From Thermatribacter sp048814795 (GTDB taxonomy: Bacteria > Atribacterota > Atribacteria > Atribacterales > Thermatribacteraceae), in assembly GCA_048814795.1 (NCBI GenBank), contig CP184673.1:868001-932000 (forward strand): a DNA stretch of 64,000 nt, read 5' to 3'. The notes beneath the pieces are model-generated. The model was not told the DNA's origin, ran no database searches, and worked only from the letters and a program-made list of their open reading frames with translations. Of this stretch, positions 48,364 through 57,614 are shown piece by piece (the stretch's first letter is position 1; each line of letters begins with the position of its first letter). The position numbers and the translations under genes were made by a program.

Positions 48364-49131
48364 TTGCGCTTGCGAATTCAGTTTGAAGTCGAGAAAGTCC
48401 CTCTCCTTTATCGCAACGCTTTTATGAGCTTCTTTAAAGAAGCTCTGCGGGCCACTCCCTCTGGAAGCCGCCGCTTTGTGCGTCTGTTTCATTTTGATTC
48501 CAGAAGAAACAACAAAGCTCCCAAGCCTTTCTGTTTTGCAGTGCGTTTTGTCCACGATCTGAAGAGCTTCCAGGAAAACAAAGAGTGGTTCGTGCTACAA
48601 TCACCGCTGGCTTTGTACTTTTCAACGGTTGACCCCGGGCTGCTGGTGGATTTTTATAACGGTGTGCTTTCAAGGCAAATTTATCCCTTCGAGAAAGGCA
48701 AGTTTTCCATCCCTTATCCTGAAGTAATTGTTCCCCTTCAGGAAAAAAGAATCACGGGAGACACAGTTATGTTTCGCACTCTTTCTCCGGTTCTTATCGA
48801 AGACTATCATGGCAAGCCTTTGTTGCCCGATGAGGATGGGGAAAAATTTCAAAGAGAACTCAACTATTACGCGGATGCTTTGCTCCAGGGAGTGCGTGGC
48901 AGCGGTCTCCGCAGGAAACTCGATTTTCAGCCCTTCAAAATTAAAAAAGAAGTGGTCAAGCATGCTATACGGGAGAGGGACGAGACATCCCGGATTTACA
49001 CTTTCACCTGCTTTAGCGGTCAGTTTTTGCTCCGGGGAGATCCTGCGGATCTTGAGCAAATTCAGGTGCTGGGCATAGGTCGAAGGCGCTCGCAGGGTTT
49101 TGGCATGCTGGAGGTGGTTTGGGTTGAGTGA
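48364..49131 (+). CDS. cas6: Cas6 CRISPR RNA endonuclease (second copy)
   Basis: About 255 residues. LRLRIQFEVEKVPLLYRNAFMSFFKEAL is the Cas6 N-terminal pattern, with TVMFRTLSPVLIED in the middle and LGIGRRRSQGFGMLEVV the C-terminal glycine-rich loop. The TTG at 48364 is favoured as start because AAGGAGG overlaps the GTG at 48352. The stop overlaps the TTG start of cas8. It directly precedes the Cascade genes, so it is the likely processing enzyme for the adjacent array. Confidence 0.88.
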   Translation: MRLRIQFEVEKVPLLYRNAFMSFFKEALRATPSGSRRFVRLFHFDSRRNNKAPKPFCFAVRFVHDLKSFQENKEWFVLQSPLALYFSTVDPGLLVDFYNGVLSRQIYPFEKGKFSIPYPEVIVPLQEKRITGDTVMFRTLSPVLIEDYHGKPLLPDEDGEKFQRELNYYADALLQGVRGSGLRRKLDFQPFKIKKEVVKHAIRERDETSRIYTFTCFSGQFLLRGDPADLEQIQVLGIGRRRSQGFGMLEVVWVE

Positions 49132-50398
49132 AATTGTCCTTTATCCGGGTAACTGGCTTTATAACGCCGGAGTGGTGGGGTTTTTGAGGGTAATTGCTGA
49201 GTACGAAGGCCTTAATCGTGTACAGTCCTGGCTCAGGGGCGATGGTACAGTAGTGATTGAGGGAGATGCCTTCCGAACCCTTTTCTCTCCTGTACCTGTT
49301 GGCTCAGAGTCTGTTCCCAGGGCGTTGAAATATTTTGTGGAGTACTTCTGTGATCCTGAAGGATTGGACAAGTGGCTCAACTCCAGAGATACAAAAGGCG
49401 TACAAAAACGGGTAAAGTATCAGGATTTTGCACAGAAGATGGGAGATTTCGGCTACAAATTTATTTATGTCGGTAATCGTCTCTTCAGCTCAAATCGACC
49501 CTTTCAAAATCTCGTACAACCTGGTGAGTGGAGAGATTTCCAATTTTGCAGGGTTTTAGAAAGCATTCCTCAGAACTTGGAGGTAACTTCCCGGGCTTCT
49601 TCAGGGAGAACCTGTGATATTTGCGGTTCCTCCCTGATACAGTATCCCAATCGAGAACCCAATCTGGAAAAAAGGCTGGCGAAATTTCAGCACACTCATT
49701 TCACCATCCTTGGACCGTCTGAGGGGGGTTTCCCCAACTCCTTCTGGAATGGGAATAGCTCGCTCTGGGTCTGTCCTTTGTGTGTGTATCTCATGCTTCA
49801 CAGGGACTTTGCATTTATCGATCTTGCCGACGGCTCCTCCAGAATCTTCCTCAACGCTCCCTCTTTCCAGGTAATGTGGTACCTCCACAGGCTGGTCCAG
49901 GAGATGTACGCCAGGGAGGATATCGCTTCGGCGCGGGAAATTCTGGGGATGAGTCTCATCGAGCTTGCAATGCGCCTTGAAACCCAGCTTGGGGTGTGGA
50001 TGGGGATGAATATCGAGGTGGTGAGCATAAGGGGCGGAGAGGTGAGCTTTTGCAGTTTGACTTACGAAGTAACCGGGCTTCTTCTTGATCGGAGGATAGC
50101 TTCGTCGCTTTCCAAGGTTGGAGAAATGTCTGTCTTGAGGATGGTTCTCGACAGGCAATTTGCACAGATCCTCCAGGTTGGAGAACGCCTTTTAGCAATA
50201 GCGCTGAAACCAAAGGGAGAGTGGGGGAAACATGAGAACCGGTATATCAACGATAACATCCACCTAAAGAGAAACAAAGAGGGTGAGGCCAAACTTATGA
50301 ATTTTGCGGCTCAGCTCTTTTTGCTTTACGCTCTGATTCGGGAAAAATTAGGGGGTGATATGGTTGAACCGCGAGGAACCATTGCAGGAATTTCGTAG
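49124..50398 (+). CDS. cas8: Cas8 large subunit, Cst1 (CXXC-CXXC) type
   Basis: About 424 residues from TTG at 49124. LYPGNWLYNAGVVGFLRVIAEYEG opens the protein, and CDICGSS plus VCPLCVYLML provide the two CxxC pairs that name the Cst1 family of type I-B (Tneap) Cas8 proteins. It should recognise the PAM and recruit Cas3. The size is at the lower end, and the extra helical gene that follows (50364-50906) may supply a part found fused in other Cas8 proteins. Overlaps both neighbours. Confidence 0.8.
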   Translation: MSEIVLYPGNWLYNAGVVGFLRVIAEYEGLNRVQSWLRGDGTVVIEGDAFRTLFSPVPVGSESVPRALKYFVEYFCDPEGLDKWLNSRDTKGVQKRVKYQDFAQKMGDFGYKFIYVGNRLFSSNRPFQNLVQPGEWRDFQFCRVLESIPQNLEVTSRASSGRTCDICGSSLIQYPNREPNLEKRLAKFQHTHFTILGPSEGGFPNSFWNGNSSLWVCPLCVYLMLHRDFAFIDLADGSSRIFLNAPSFQVMWYLHRLVQEMYAREDIASAREILGMSLIELAMRLETQLGVWMGMNIEVVSIRGGEVSFCSLTYEVTGLLLDRRIASSLSKVGEMSVLRMVLDRQFAQILQVGERLLAIALKPKGEWGKHENRYINDNIHLKRNKEGEAKLMNFAAQLFLLYALIREKLGGDMVEPRGTIAGIS

Positions 50399-50906
50399 GG
50401 CTTTACGTGTGTTTGTGGACCAAGTTTCACAGGGGAAGGTAAAAATTGAGGAGTTTCGGGAGGCTTTTACCGCGCTCGATGATTTCACCGTGAACTTACA
50501 GGATACGCTGGAAGAACTTCTGAAACGCTCGGAGATAGAGGATAAAGAGGGATGGCGCTACTGGTGGATGTTATTGGCTCAAAGGAATAGTGCCAAACTC
50601 TGTGAAGAGCTTCGGAAATACGGTTTTTCCCTCCGGAAAACGACGGAGGTCTATGAACGAATTTACGATCGAGAAAAGAAAAAACCACGAGGACTGGCAT
50701 ATCGGATACTGGAATTAACACGCCTTGGAAAGCGTGATGAGGTATTCTTTTCGCTGCTCAATATCTTCCAGGGAGTCGAAATCAAACCCGATCTTGCGCG
50801 AGTCTTTAATCCGGTGTATTCCGATGATCTTTTCCGCGTGTTTATCTACTCCTTTTTGAGCGGCCTTCTGGGTCCGGAAAAAAGTTCACCTGAGGAGGTG
50901 GAATAA
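50364..50906 (+). CDS. Helical protein between cas8 and cas7 (possible Cas11-like small subunit)
   Basis: About 180 residues from TTG 50364 (GTG 50355 also possible; GGGGGTG upstream). All helical and charged: EFREAFTALDDFTVNLQDTLEELLKRSE, NSAKLCEELRKYGFSLRKTTEVYERIYDREKKKPRGLAYRILELTRLGK. It starts inside the end of cas8 and stops where cas7 starts (TAATG), so it belongs to the Cascade operon. A separately encoded small subunit would be expected at this position. Homology to known Cas11 is not evident by eye. Confidence 0.5.
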   Translation: MNREEPLQEFRRALRVFVDQVSQGKVKIEEFREAFTALDDFTVNLQDTLEELLKRSEIEDKEGWRYWWMLLAQRNSAKLCEELRKYGFSLRKTTEVYERIYDREKKKPRGLAYRILELTRLGKRDEVFFSLLNIFQGVEIKPDLARVFNPVYSDDLFRVFIYSFLSGLLGPEKSSPEEVE

Positions 50907-52393
50907 TGGAGCATATCACCGTTACCGTCATCTATGAGGCTGGTGCTCTAAACCGAGATGAGAAGATTGGAGGGAATATCCTCTCCATCAAGAAGCTCTC
51001 GCGCAACGGTCAGACCTTCAGTTTCATCGGGAAACCGGCTTTGCGCCACTACCTTTTTGCGACCCTCCAGAAAGCCTATGGGAACGACTGGCGACCTGCG
51101 CCGGTTACCGTGCAGGGGGAAGTGGTGCAGTTTGATATTCTCCAGGCTGATATTTTGACCCATGCTGAACTCGATGCCTTCGGGTACATGTACACTATTG
51201 GCAAACAGGCTTCCATCACCCGCCGTGCACCGGTGGGCATCACCAAAGCGGTATCGCTCGAGGTTTACCCCGGTGACATGGCTTTTTACGCGAACCACGA
51301 TCTCGTGGCAAGAGGAATTGAGCAGGGCCTTTCGGCAACTCCAGATATCTACAACAAGGAGGAGCATCAGAGTTTTTACAAGGCGAGCTTTGCTTTAGAC
51401 ATGGAAGTATTGGGGAAAGATTCATGGATTGCAAAAAACTACCAAGACAGTGAAACTAACAGGATCTTAACCATCCGGTTAGTTGATCCGCAGGTTGCAG
51501 TTCTGAAAGACGTGCAACAGGATGAGGGGGAAGACACTTACAAAGTCGGTTCCAGTGAGAAAAGAATTATTGTCGATGGAAACTCTTTGAGAGTTTCGAA
51601 AGCACTTATGGGTGTATCGGATGACAAAAAGAAAAAGCAGAAGAAACTCTCTTTTAAGAAAGAATTCCTTAACAACGTCAAGAATAGGAGGGAGGGGACT
51701 CAAGAAGAGGAAGATTCAAAGGCAGAAAAATCTAAGAATAAACCGAATATTGTGATATACGAGGAGGAATTCGAAGAAGACGAAGAGTTCTATACGTTTT
51801 TCGTGGCTCAGCCTCCACGTTTCGACAGAGATAAGGGGACCCTTACCATCGCCTGCGGTGGTGAGAAGCAGATTTGCTACGAAAGTTGCAAGATTGAGGG
51901 GAATAAGAGGGTCTATACTGTCCAGAAAGGCGAGGTTATCGTCGAAAAGTTGCCCTCTGGAAAGTGTCGTGTGACTTTTCGCCTTTCTGAGGAAGAGAAG
52001 AAAAAGCGTCTGCGTCAGCTCCTTGAAGCCATCAAAGACGGGTTTTGTGTCCAGTCGAGTAACGAGCTGAACTCCCTTGTGCCCCTCTTTCTGGTGGCCG
52101 CGGTGGTGAAAGTACCAGCGCCGGTTTTCCATTCCTACCTCCATATCGTGAAAAGAAACGATGGGACCATGCGGGTTCTGGGACTTGCCGATGGGCTTGA
52201 GAGCTCCTGGTTGGCACAAAGCGCAGAGGACAACCAAAATTCGGTCTATGTCTTCGAAAGCAGTCGGGTTTCCTGGGATGCCATGGAAAAAGAAAAGTCT
52301 CAGAGGAAGTTTACGAACGAATGGGAGAATTTTCTCAAAAGTTTCCAGGAGCAATTTCTTTCAGAGCGGGAGGGAGCAGAGGGCAATGAATGA
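50906..52393 (+). CDS. cas7: Cas7 (Cst2/DevR-type) backbone subunit with long charged insertion
   Basis: 495 residues. YEAGALNRDEKIGGNILSIKKLSRNGQTFSFIGKPALRHYLF and ITRRAPVGITKAVSLEVYPGDMAFYANHDLVAR are Cst2/DevR signatures. The middle (about 235-300) holds a Lys/Glu-rich insert (DDKKKKQKKLSFKKEF and EEEDSKAEKSKNKP, EEEFEEDEEFYTFF) not needed for the RAMP fold. That makes it about 150-200 residues longer than usual family members. It forms the crRNA-binding filament of Cascade. Overlaps cas5 by 8 bp. Confidence 0.85.
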   Translation: MEHITVTVIYEAGALNRDEKIGGNILSIKKLSRNGQTFSFIGKPALRHYLFATLQKAYGNDWRPAPVTVQGEVVQFDILQADILTHAELDAFGYMYTIGKQASITRRAPVGITKAVSLEVYPGDMAFYANHDLVARGIEQGLSATPDIYNKEEHQSFYKASFALDMEVLGKDSWIAKNYQDSETNRILTIRLVDPQVAVLKDVQQDEGEDTYKVGSSEKRIIVDGNSLRVSKALMGVSDDKKKKQKKLSFKKEFLNNVKNRREGTQEEEDSKAEKSKNKPNIVIYEEEFEEDEEFYTFFVAQPPRFDRDKGTLTIACGGEKQICYESCKIEGNKRVYTVQKGEVIVEKLPSGKCRVTFRLSEEEKKKRLRQLLEAIKDGFCVQSSNELNSLVPLFLVAAVVKVPAPVFHSYLHIVKRNDGTMRVLGLADGLESSWLAQSAEDNQNSVYVFESSRVSWDAMEKEKSQRKFTNEWENFLKSFQEQFLSEREGAEGNE

Positions 52394-53201
52394 TCGAACC
52401 TCAGCTCTGCGCCTTATCCTCTACCAGCCCCAGGCTCACTACCGGGTTCCTTTTACGTACCAGCGGCGCCACACCTATCCCCTCCCTTCCTATTCTGCGG
52501 TACGGGGACTGCTCTGCAATATCTTGGGAGTTCGGGGATATACCTTTGGGGAGGATCCTGAGGAAAACGAGAACTTCCAGAAGCTCAAGGACCTTAAAAT
52601 GGGCATCTGTGGACGTTTCGAAAGCAAAACCACCGAGTACACCTGGTTGCGGAATCTCAACAAGTCCGAGCATGCGAAAACCTTTGGAGCGGTGGAGAGT
52701 CGAGTTCGTTTTGGAGTCGGAGAGCACCCCGGAGGGCAGTCACCAGTTTCCATTGATGTGCTCAACGAGGTGCGGATTGTAGTGTATCTGGCCCATGAGG
52801 ATTCTTCTTTTCTCGAAGAGCTCTCCCAAAAAGTCCAGAATCCGGTTGGTCGGTTGTATCCCTTGTATCTTGGGAGAGCAGAGGACTGGGTGGTGGTAGA
52901 GGAAGCATGCATTGTTTCCCTTGAGGTAGCATCCAGGAATGCTCACTTCGAGCACTTCTTCTGGGTGCCGGAGAAGCCCTGGCCTTATGACAAACTGTTT
53001 GATTTTGAAGAGGTACAGGGTCTGCGCTGCCGGGTCCCCATCTTCTGGGAGTTGCGGGATGGGAGTCGGGATTTCCGCTACGTTTCCGCAAAGCTCAACG
53101 ATGGAAGGTTCCAGGGGGTCTCCTTTCTTTTTGATGCTTCTTTTGGGAAGAAGGGGCTTCCGGTGTTCCTGACGGGTATGGAGGGAATCAACGATGTGTA
53201 G
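52386..53201 (+). CDS. cas5: Cas5 (Cas5t-type) Cascade subunit
   Basis: 271 residues from the ATG at 52386, overlapping cas7. RLILYQPQAHYRVPFTYQRRHTYPLPSYSAVRGLLCNILG is the Cas5 N-terminal RAMP with the 'P--S-VRG' helix. A C-terminal region follows with LYLGRAEDWV and VPIFWELRDG. Cas5 holds the 5' handle of the crRNA. The longer open frame to 52161 lies within cas7 and is rejected. Overlaps cas3 by 8 bp. Confidence 0.88.
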   Translation: MNDRTSALRLILYQPQAHYRVPFTYQRRHTYPLPSYSAVRGLLCNILGVRGYTFGEDPEENENFQKLKDLKMGICGRFESKTTEYTWLRNLNKSEHAKTFGAVESRVRFGVGEHPGGQSPVSIDVLNEVRIVVYLAHEDSSFLEELSQKVQNPVGRLYPLYLGRAEDWVVVEEACIVSLEVASRNAHFEHFFWVPEKPWPYDKLFDFEEVQGLRCRVPIFWELRDGSRDFRYVSAKLNDGRFQGVSFLFDASFGKKGLPVFLTGMEGINDV

Positions 53202-55875
53202 AGTCCTTGCGAAATCAAGCGGAGTGAGCCTGGATGTGCACGTCCAGGACTTTTTCCGGGTTCTCGAAGAACTGGGAAAGGTGCTGGGGGAAAACGGTTT
53301 CTGGGGTGAGATTGAGGAACTCCTCCGCTACGCCGGCTTTTTACACGATCTGGGGAAAGTGCAACCTGCCTTTCAGATAAAAAGCCTGCGAAATACCGGA
53401 TATCAACCTGCTGATCTTTCCTTGGAAATACCGCACTCTCTGGCTTCACTCTTTTTCGTTGACGTGGAGACGCTGAAGAACAGGCTCAATGTGAAGAATA
53501 ACAGAGATGAGAAAAGCGATAAAAAGCGCCTTCGCCTCTTTCTCTCCGCAGTCGCCTTCCACCACTTCAGAGAAAACTTCACCGAATACCTGGGGAAGGA
53601 TAACCCCCACCTTCTCCATTTTTGCCGAAAACTCATGGAAGACACCAAATGGCGTGAAGCGCTCCTCCAGAACCTTCGTGAAGAGCTCAAGGACTTCCAG
53701 GAACTCCAGGAGTTGCTCGGTGTGAACCTGAAACTCGCCGAGGGACTTACAAACGGCTTGACGTTTCTGGATTTCATCTTCCTCCCCTACACTATGGAAG
53801 GGTTCCCCACACGCATCGGTATCTCCGGGGAACAGGAAAAACGTTTCATCCACCTCAGCGGCTTTCTCCAGCGCTGCGACCATTTTGCTTCCTTTTGTGA
53901 GGAGGAAGGGGAGTTTTTCGCCCCGGAAGAAGAAGGATTGAACGGTGAAGAGTTGTGGGACAAGCTGCTCAGCTCTCTCAGAAAGAAAGCAGGAGTTAAC
54001 AGATTGTGGCAGGAAGAAATGCTGGAGGGAAAATGTGGTCAGAACCTTATTCTGGTTGCTCCCACCGGTTACGGGAAAACCGAGTTTGCTTTCCTCTGGT
54101 CGGGGGGTGAGAAGTTCTTTTACACCCTCCCTTTGCGCGCTGCGGTTAACCAGATGTACTGGAGGGGTAAGGCGCTGTGGGGTGAAAAGCTGGGATTGTT
54201 GCATTCTGACGCTGACCTGGTTTTTCTGGAAGAAGCGTCTAAAAAAGAGAACGTCGAATACCAGGACAACTACAACAGCTATCAGCTCTCAAGACAGCTG
54301 GCATTTCCGGCCTGCGTATCCACTGGGGACCAGTTTTTCCCTTATGCTTTGCGCCCACCTGGATATGAGAAAATTTACGCCACTTTTTCTTATGCAGGTC
54401 TGGTTATCGACGAGGTTCAGGCTTATTCGCCAGAAGCTGCAGCAATAATCGTGAAGTTTGCCGAGGATTTGACGAAAATGGGTGGCAGGTTTCTGCTCAT
54501 GACTGCCACGCTTCCGGAATTTGTGAAAAGAGAAATCATGCAGCGCACTGGTATTTCAGAAACCTCTTTTGTTAATTTGTATGACAAAAAGAAAGAGAAG
54601 TTTGAAAGCATTAAAACGCACCGCATTAGGGCTTTTAACGTTGAAAACCTTTCTTCTCTTGCAGAAAAGGTTCTTGAACAAGCGAAGCTTAACGGTGGGC
54701 AGCGGATACTGGTGGTTGTCAACACCGTTTCCAGGGCTCAAGAACTTTATGAAGAATTGCGCAGCTCAGTGGATCAAAACGTGGAACTTTTGCTTTTACA
54801 TTCTCGCTTTACCGTTTGGGACCGCCAGAAGTTGGAAGCACAGGTACAGAAGAGCTTCAAGAACCCCAAGAGGTCTCCCGATGGTGCCAAAATACTTGTT
54901 GCCACCCAGGTGGTAGAGGCTTCTCTGGACATCGATGCCGATGTTTTGTTTACAGAAGTTGCTCCCCTGGATGCCCTGGTGCAAAGAATGGGAAGAGCTT
55001 TGAGACGTATCGGCCCTCAGTTTGATAGACTGGGGAATGGGCTCTACCGCGCTCCCAATGGGGAAGAATACAGGATTGCTACGGACACGCCCAATGTGTA
55101 CCTCTTTTGCCTGAAAGATACCGTTGAACACTCTCCCTATTCTGCGGAACTGCTTTTGAACAGCATCTTTATCTTCAACGGGCTTTTAGAAGGCAAAGGC
55201 GAGGAAGAGATACAGCAGGAGATCGTGAGCTTTATGAAAGAGAATATGAATAAGAAACTTATGAAAGAGAATATGAATAAGAAACGCAAGAAGTCAATGA
55301 ATAGAAAAGGTAAGAACAAAAAAGGCAAAAATTCTTTGGAACTTAAGGAGGGAGAACTCTCGCTTTCTGAGTACAAGAAGTATCGTCTGGTTTGCTTCTT
55401 TTATCGAGTGATGGAAAAGGCAGGTACGGAATATATCAGAGCTTTCTTTAATACACTTTCTATTCTGGATGCCGGATATGTGTCTTCGAGGAAAAGCGAA
55501 GCGCAGAGAATCTTCAGAAAAATTGCCGACGTATCAGCCGTACCGGAAAATTTAATGGGTTCTTTTTGTAGGGATGTTGTCGATTTTCTTAGTGATAACT
55601 GTGGAGAGAAGAAGAGCTTTACACACTTTAAGAGAGATGTTCTCTCTAAGTATGTGGTTTCTGTTCCCTGGGCGGTGGCTAAGGATGCAGTGATGGAAAA
55701 TAACAGGGTTTTTAACAAACTTTTCAATATGCTTCCTGCTCCGGAACAGGACCTTTTAAGCGAGTATCCCCTCAGGAACTGGTTAAGCAATATTTTTGTT
55801 GTTCCCGGTGATTATAACGATTTGGGTTTTGTGAGGGTGAAAGCAGGAAAAGTGGACGATGCAAACATCCTTTGA
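53194..55875 (+). CDS. cas3: Cas3 helicase-nuclease (HD-DExH fusion)
   Basis: 893 residues. The HD nuclease domain at the start has AGFLHDLGKVQPAFQ, EIPHSLASL and AVAFHHFREN. Helicase motifs are APTGYGKTEFAF (Walker A, about 286), LVIDEVQAYSPEA (DExx box), LLMTATLPEF and ATQVVEASLDIDADVLFTEVAPLDALVQRMGRALRR. A lysine-rich stretch near 680-715 (MKENMNKK repeated twice, from a DNA tandem repeat at 55234-55285) links to the C-terminal domain. It unwinds and degrades DNA targeted by Cascade. Overlaps cas5 and cas4. Confidence 0.95.
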   Translation: MCRVLAKSSGVSLDVHVQDFFRVLEELGKVLGENGFWGEIEELLRYAGFLHDLGKVQPAFQIKSLRNTGYQPADLSLEIPHSLASLFFVDVETLKNRLNVKNNRDEKSDKKRLRLFLSAVAFHHFRENFTEYLGKDNPHLLHFCRKLMEDTKWREALLQNLREELKDFQELQELLGVNLKLAEGLTNGLTFLDFIFLPYTMEGFPTRIGISGEQEKRFIHLSGFLQRCDHFASFCEEEGEFFAPEEEGLNGEELWDKLLSSLRKKAGVNRLWQEEMLEGKCGQNLILVAPTGYGKTEFAFLWSGGEKFFYTLPLRAAVNQMYWRGKALWGEKLGLLHSDADLVFLEEASKKENVEYQDNYNSYQLSRQLAFPACVSTGDQFFPYALRPPGYEKIYATFSYAGLVIDEVQAYSPEAAAIIVKFAEDLTKMGGRFLLMTATLPEFVKREIMQRTGISETSFVNLYDKKKEKFESIKTHRIRAFNVENLSSLAEKVLEQAKLNGGQRILVVVNTVSRAQELYEELRSSVDQNVELLLLHSRFTVWDRQKLEAQVQKSFKNPKRSPDGAKILVATQVVEASLDIDADVLFTEVAPLDALVQRMGRALRRIGPQFDRLGNGLYRAPNGEEYRIATDTPNVYLFCLKDTVEHSPYSAELLLNSIFIFNGLLEGKGEEEIQQEIVSFMKENMNKKLMKENMNKKRKKSMNRKGKNKKGKNSLELKEGELSLSEYKKYRLVCFFYRVMEKAGTEYIRAFFNTLSILDAGYVSSRKSEAQRIFRKIADVSAVPENLMGSFCRDVVDFLSDNCGEKKSFTHFKRDVLSKYVVSVPWAVAKDAVMENNRVFNKLFNMLPAPEQDLLSEYPLRNWLSNIFVVPGDYNDLGFVRVKAGKVDDANIL

Positions 55876-56365
55876 TGCTCTGCACATTACCGGCGTCAAA
55901 ATAAATTACTTTTTTGTTTGCAGGCGTAAGCTCTGGCTGTTTGATCGGGGTATACAGATGGAACAGGAATCGGAACGGGTTATGCTGGGGAGGCTTCTTG
56001 ATAAATACAGTTACCCCAGAAAGAAACGCAGGAGAATTACCATTGATGACCTCATAGCTATTGATCTCGTTGAGAAGGATGCCATAAGAGAAGTCAAGTA
56101 TAGCAGGGTTTTTGAGAAGGCAAGCATCATGCAAATTGGCTATTATCTTTTTTATTTAAAGCAGATGGGCATCGATAAAAAGGGCGTCATCTCCTATCCA
56201 AGGTTGCGAAAAAGCAGAGAAGTGGTTCTCACTGATGAGCTGGTAAGCGAGCTCAAAGAGGCTATCAGAGGCATTGAAGAGGTTTTGAAGATGCCTTCTC
56301 CACCAGCGGCGGAAAGAAAACCCTTTTGCAGAAAGTGCGCTTATTTTGAATTTTGCTTTGCTTGA
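55859..56365 (+). CDS. cas4: Cas4 exonuclease/adaptation protein
   Basis: 168 residues. ITGVKINYFFVCRRKLWLF carries the first cluster Cys. KDAIREVKYSR is the nuclease core (E-x-K), and FCRKCAYFEFC gives the last three Cys of the [4Fe-4S] cluster. In adaptation it selects PAM-bearing protospacers and sets their length and orientation. Starts inside the end of cas3 and its stop is 5 bp from the cas1 ATG. Confidence 0.93.
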   Translation: MQTSFDALHITGVKINYFFVCRRKLWLFDRGIQMEQESERVMLGRLLDKYSYPRKKRRRITIDDLIAIDLVEKDAIREVKYSRVFEKASIMQIGYYLFYLKQMGIDKKGVISYPRLRKSREVVLTDELVSELKEAIRGIEEVLKMPSPPAAERKPFCRKCAYFEFCFA

Positions 56366-56370
56366 AGCCC

Positions 56371-57348
56371 ATGCAGCCCTATTACCTTTTGTGCAGTGGC
56401 ACTCTGAAGAGAAATGAAAATACTCTTCTGATTGAGAAAAGCGATGGGGAAAAGAAAGTGATTCCCATCGAAAACATCGATGCTATTCATGTTTTTGGTC
56501 AGATGACTTTTAACAAAGAACTTCTGGTGTTTTTGGCCCGGGAAGGCAAGCCCTTGCATATCTACAATTATTATGGTAACTATAGTGGCACTTTTTTGCC
56601 CAGGGACAAAAATGTTTCTGGAGAGCTTCTGGTGCGCCAGGTCGAGCATTACCTCGATCCCCAAAAACGCTTCTTTTTGGCCCTGACCTTTGTTGAAGGA
56701 GCTATGTTTCATGCCAGGCGTAATCTTCGGGAATACGCGGGGACCGAGCCTTTTATACAAAAAATCGAAGAAGAGCTTGACAAAGCCTATTCTGCGACTT
56801 CCATTGCCGAGTTAATGGGTTGTGAGGGCAGGGCCAAAGGAATTTATTACCAGGCCTTTAACCTCTTTTTAAAGGAAGAATTTTCTTTTGAGAAAAGAGA
56901 GAAGCGTCCGCCTTCCAACCCCATAAATGCACTCATCTCTTTTGGTAATTCGCTCGTTTATACCACCATCCTTTCGGAATGCTACCGGACCCAGCTTAAC
57001 CCCACCATAAGTTATCTTCACGAACCCCGAGAAAGGCGTTTCTCCTTATGCCTTGACCTTGCTGAAATATTCAAGCCTTTAATCGCCGATCCACTGGTTT
57101 TTCGCCTGGTCAACACTGGTTTGATCACCAGGAATGATTTTGATCAGGACCTCAATGGCTGTTACTTGAACGAGGGAGGAAGGAAAAAGTTTCTTGAAGC
57201 TTTCGATGAGAAGCTTAAAACTACCATTAAACACCGCCGTCTTAAGAGGAAAGCCTCTTATCGTACCCTTTTGAGACTGGAGTGTTACAAACTTATTCGG
57301 CACTTTTTGGGAGATGAAGTATACACTCCTTTCAAGGCGTGGTGGTAA
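56371..57348 (+). CDS. cas1: Cas1 integrase
   Basis: 325 residues from the ATG at 56371 (an in-frame TTG at 56353 overlaps cas4). LLIEKSDGEKKVIPIENIDAIHVFGQ is the N-terminal beta domain. NPINALISFGNSLVYTTILSECYRTQLNPTISYLHEPRERRFSLCLDLAEIFKP provides the helical integrase core, with the metal-binding Glu, His and Asp in ECYR, YLHEP and LDLAEIFKP. It inserts spacers at the leader end. The stop overlaps the cas2 start (TAATG). Confidence 0.96.
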   Translation: MQPYYLLCSGTLKRNENTLLIEKSDGEKKVIPIENIDAIHVFGQMTFNKELLVFLAREGKPLHIYNYYGNYSGTFLPRDKNVSGELLVRQVEHYLDPQKRFFLALTFVEGAMFHARRNLREYAGTEPFIQKIEEELDKAYSATSIAELMGCEGRAKGIYYQAFNLFLKEEFSFEKREKRPPSNPINALISFGNSLVYTTILSECYRTQLNPTISYLHEPRERRFSLCLDLAEIFKPLIADPLVFRLVNTGLITRNDFDQDLNGCYLNEGGRKKFLEAFDEKLKTTIKHRRLKRKASYRTLLRLECYKLIRHFLGDEVYTPFKAWW

Positions 57349-57614
57349 TGGCTTATTGTATTGTAACCTATGATATTGGAGAAGAGCGGGTTAATAGGGT
57401 GAGAAAAGTTCTGAAGCGTTATCTTAATTGGGTGCAGAATTCAGTTTTTGAAGGAGAGATTGGCGAGGGCAAGCTCGAAAAGTGCTTGCGGGAGCTGAAA
57501 GAAGTTATCAATGTTGATGTCGACTCGATTTATGTGTATTGTTTTGAACTTAGAGACTATTGCAGGAAGCAGGTTGTTGGCTGTGAAAAGGAAAACACTT
57601 TTAACCTTGTTTAA
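57348..57614 (+). CDS. cas2: Cas2 adaptation protein
   Basis: 88 residues from the ATG at 57348. MAYCIVTYDIGEERVNRVRKVLKRYLNWVQNSVFEGEI is the standard Cas2 ferredoxin fold with the catalytic-type Asp (YDIG), followed by DSIYVYCFELRDYCRKQ. It bridges the Cas1 dimers in the adaptation complex. Last gene before the leader and array. Confidence 0.95.
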   Translation: MAYCIVTYDIGEERVNRVRKVLKRYLNWVQNSVFEGEIGEGKLEKCLRELKEVINVDVDSIYVYCFELRDYCRKQVVGCEKENTFNLV

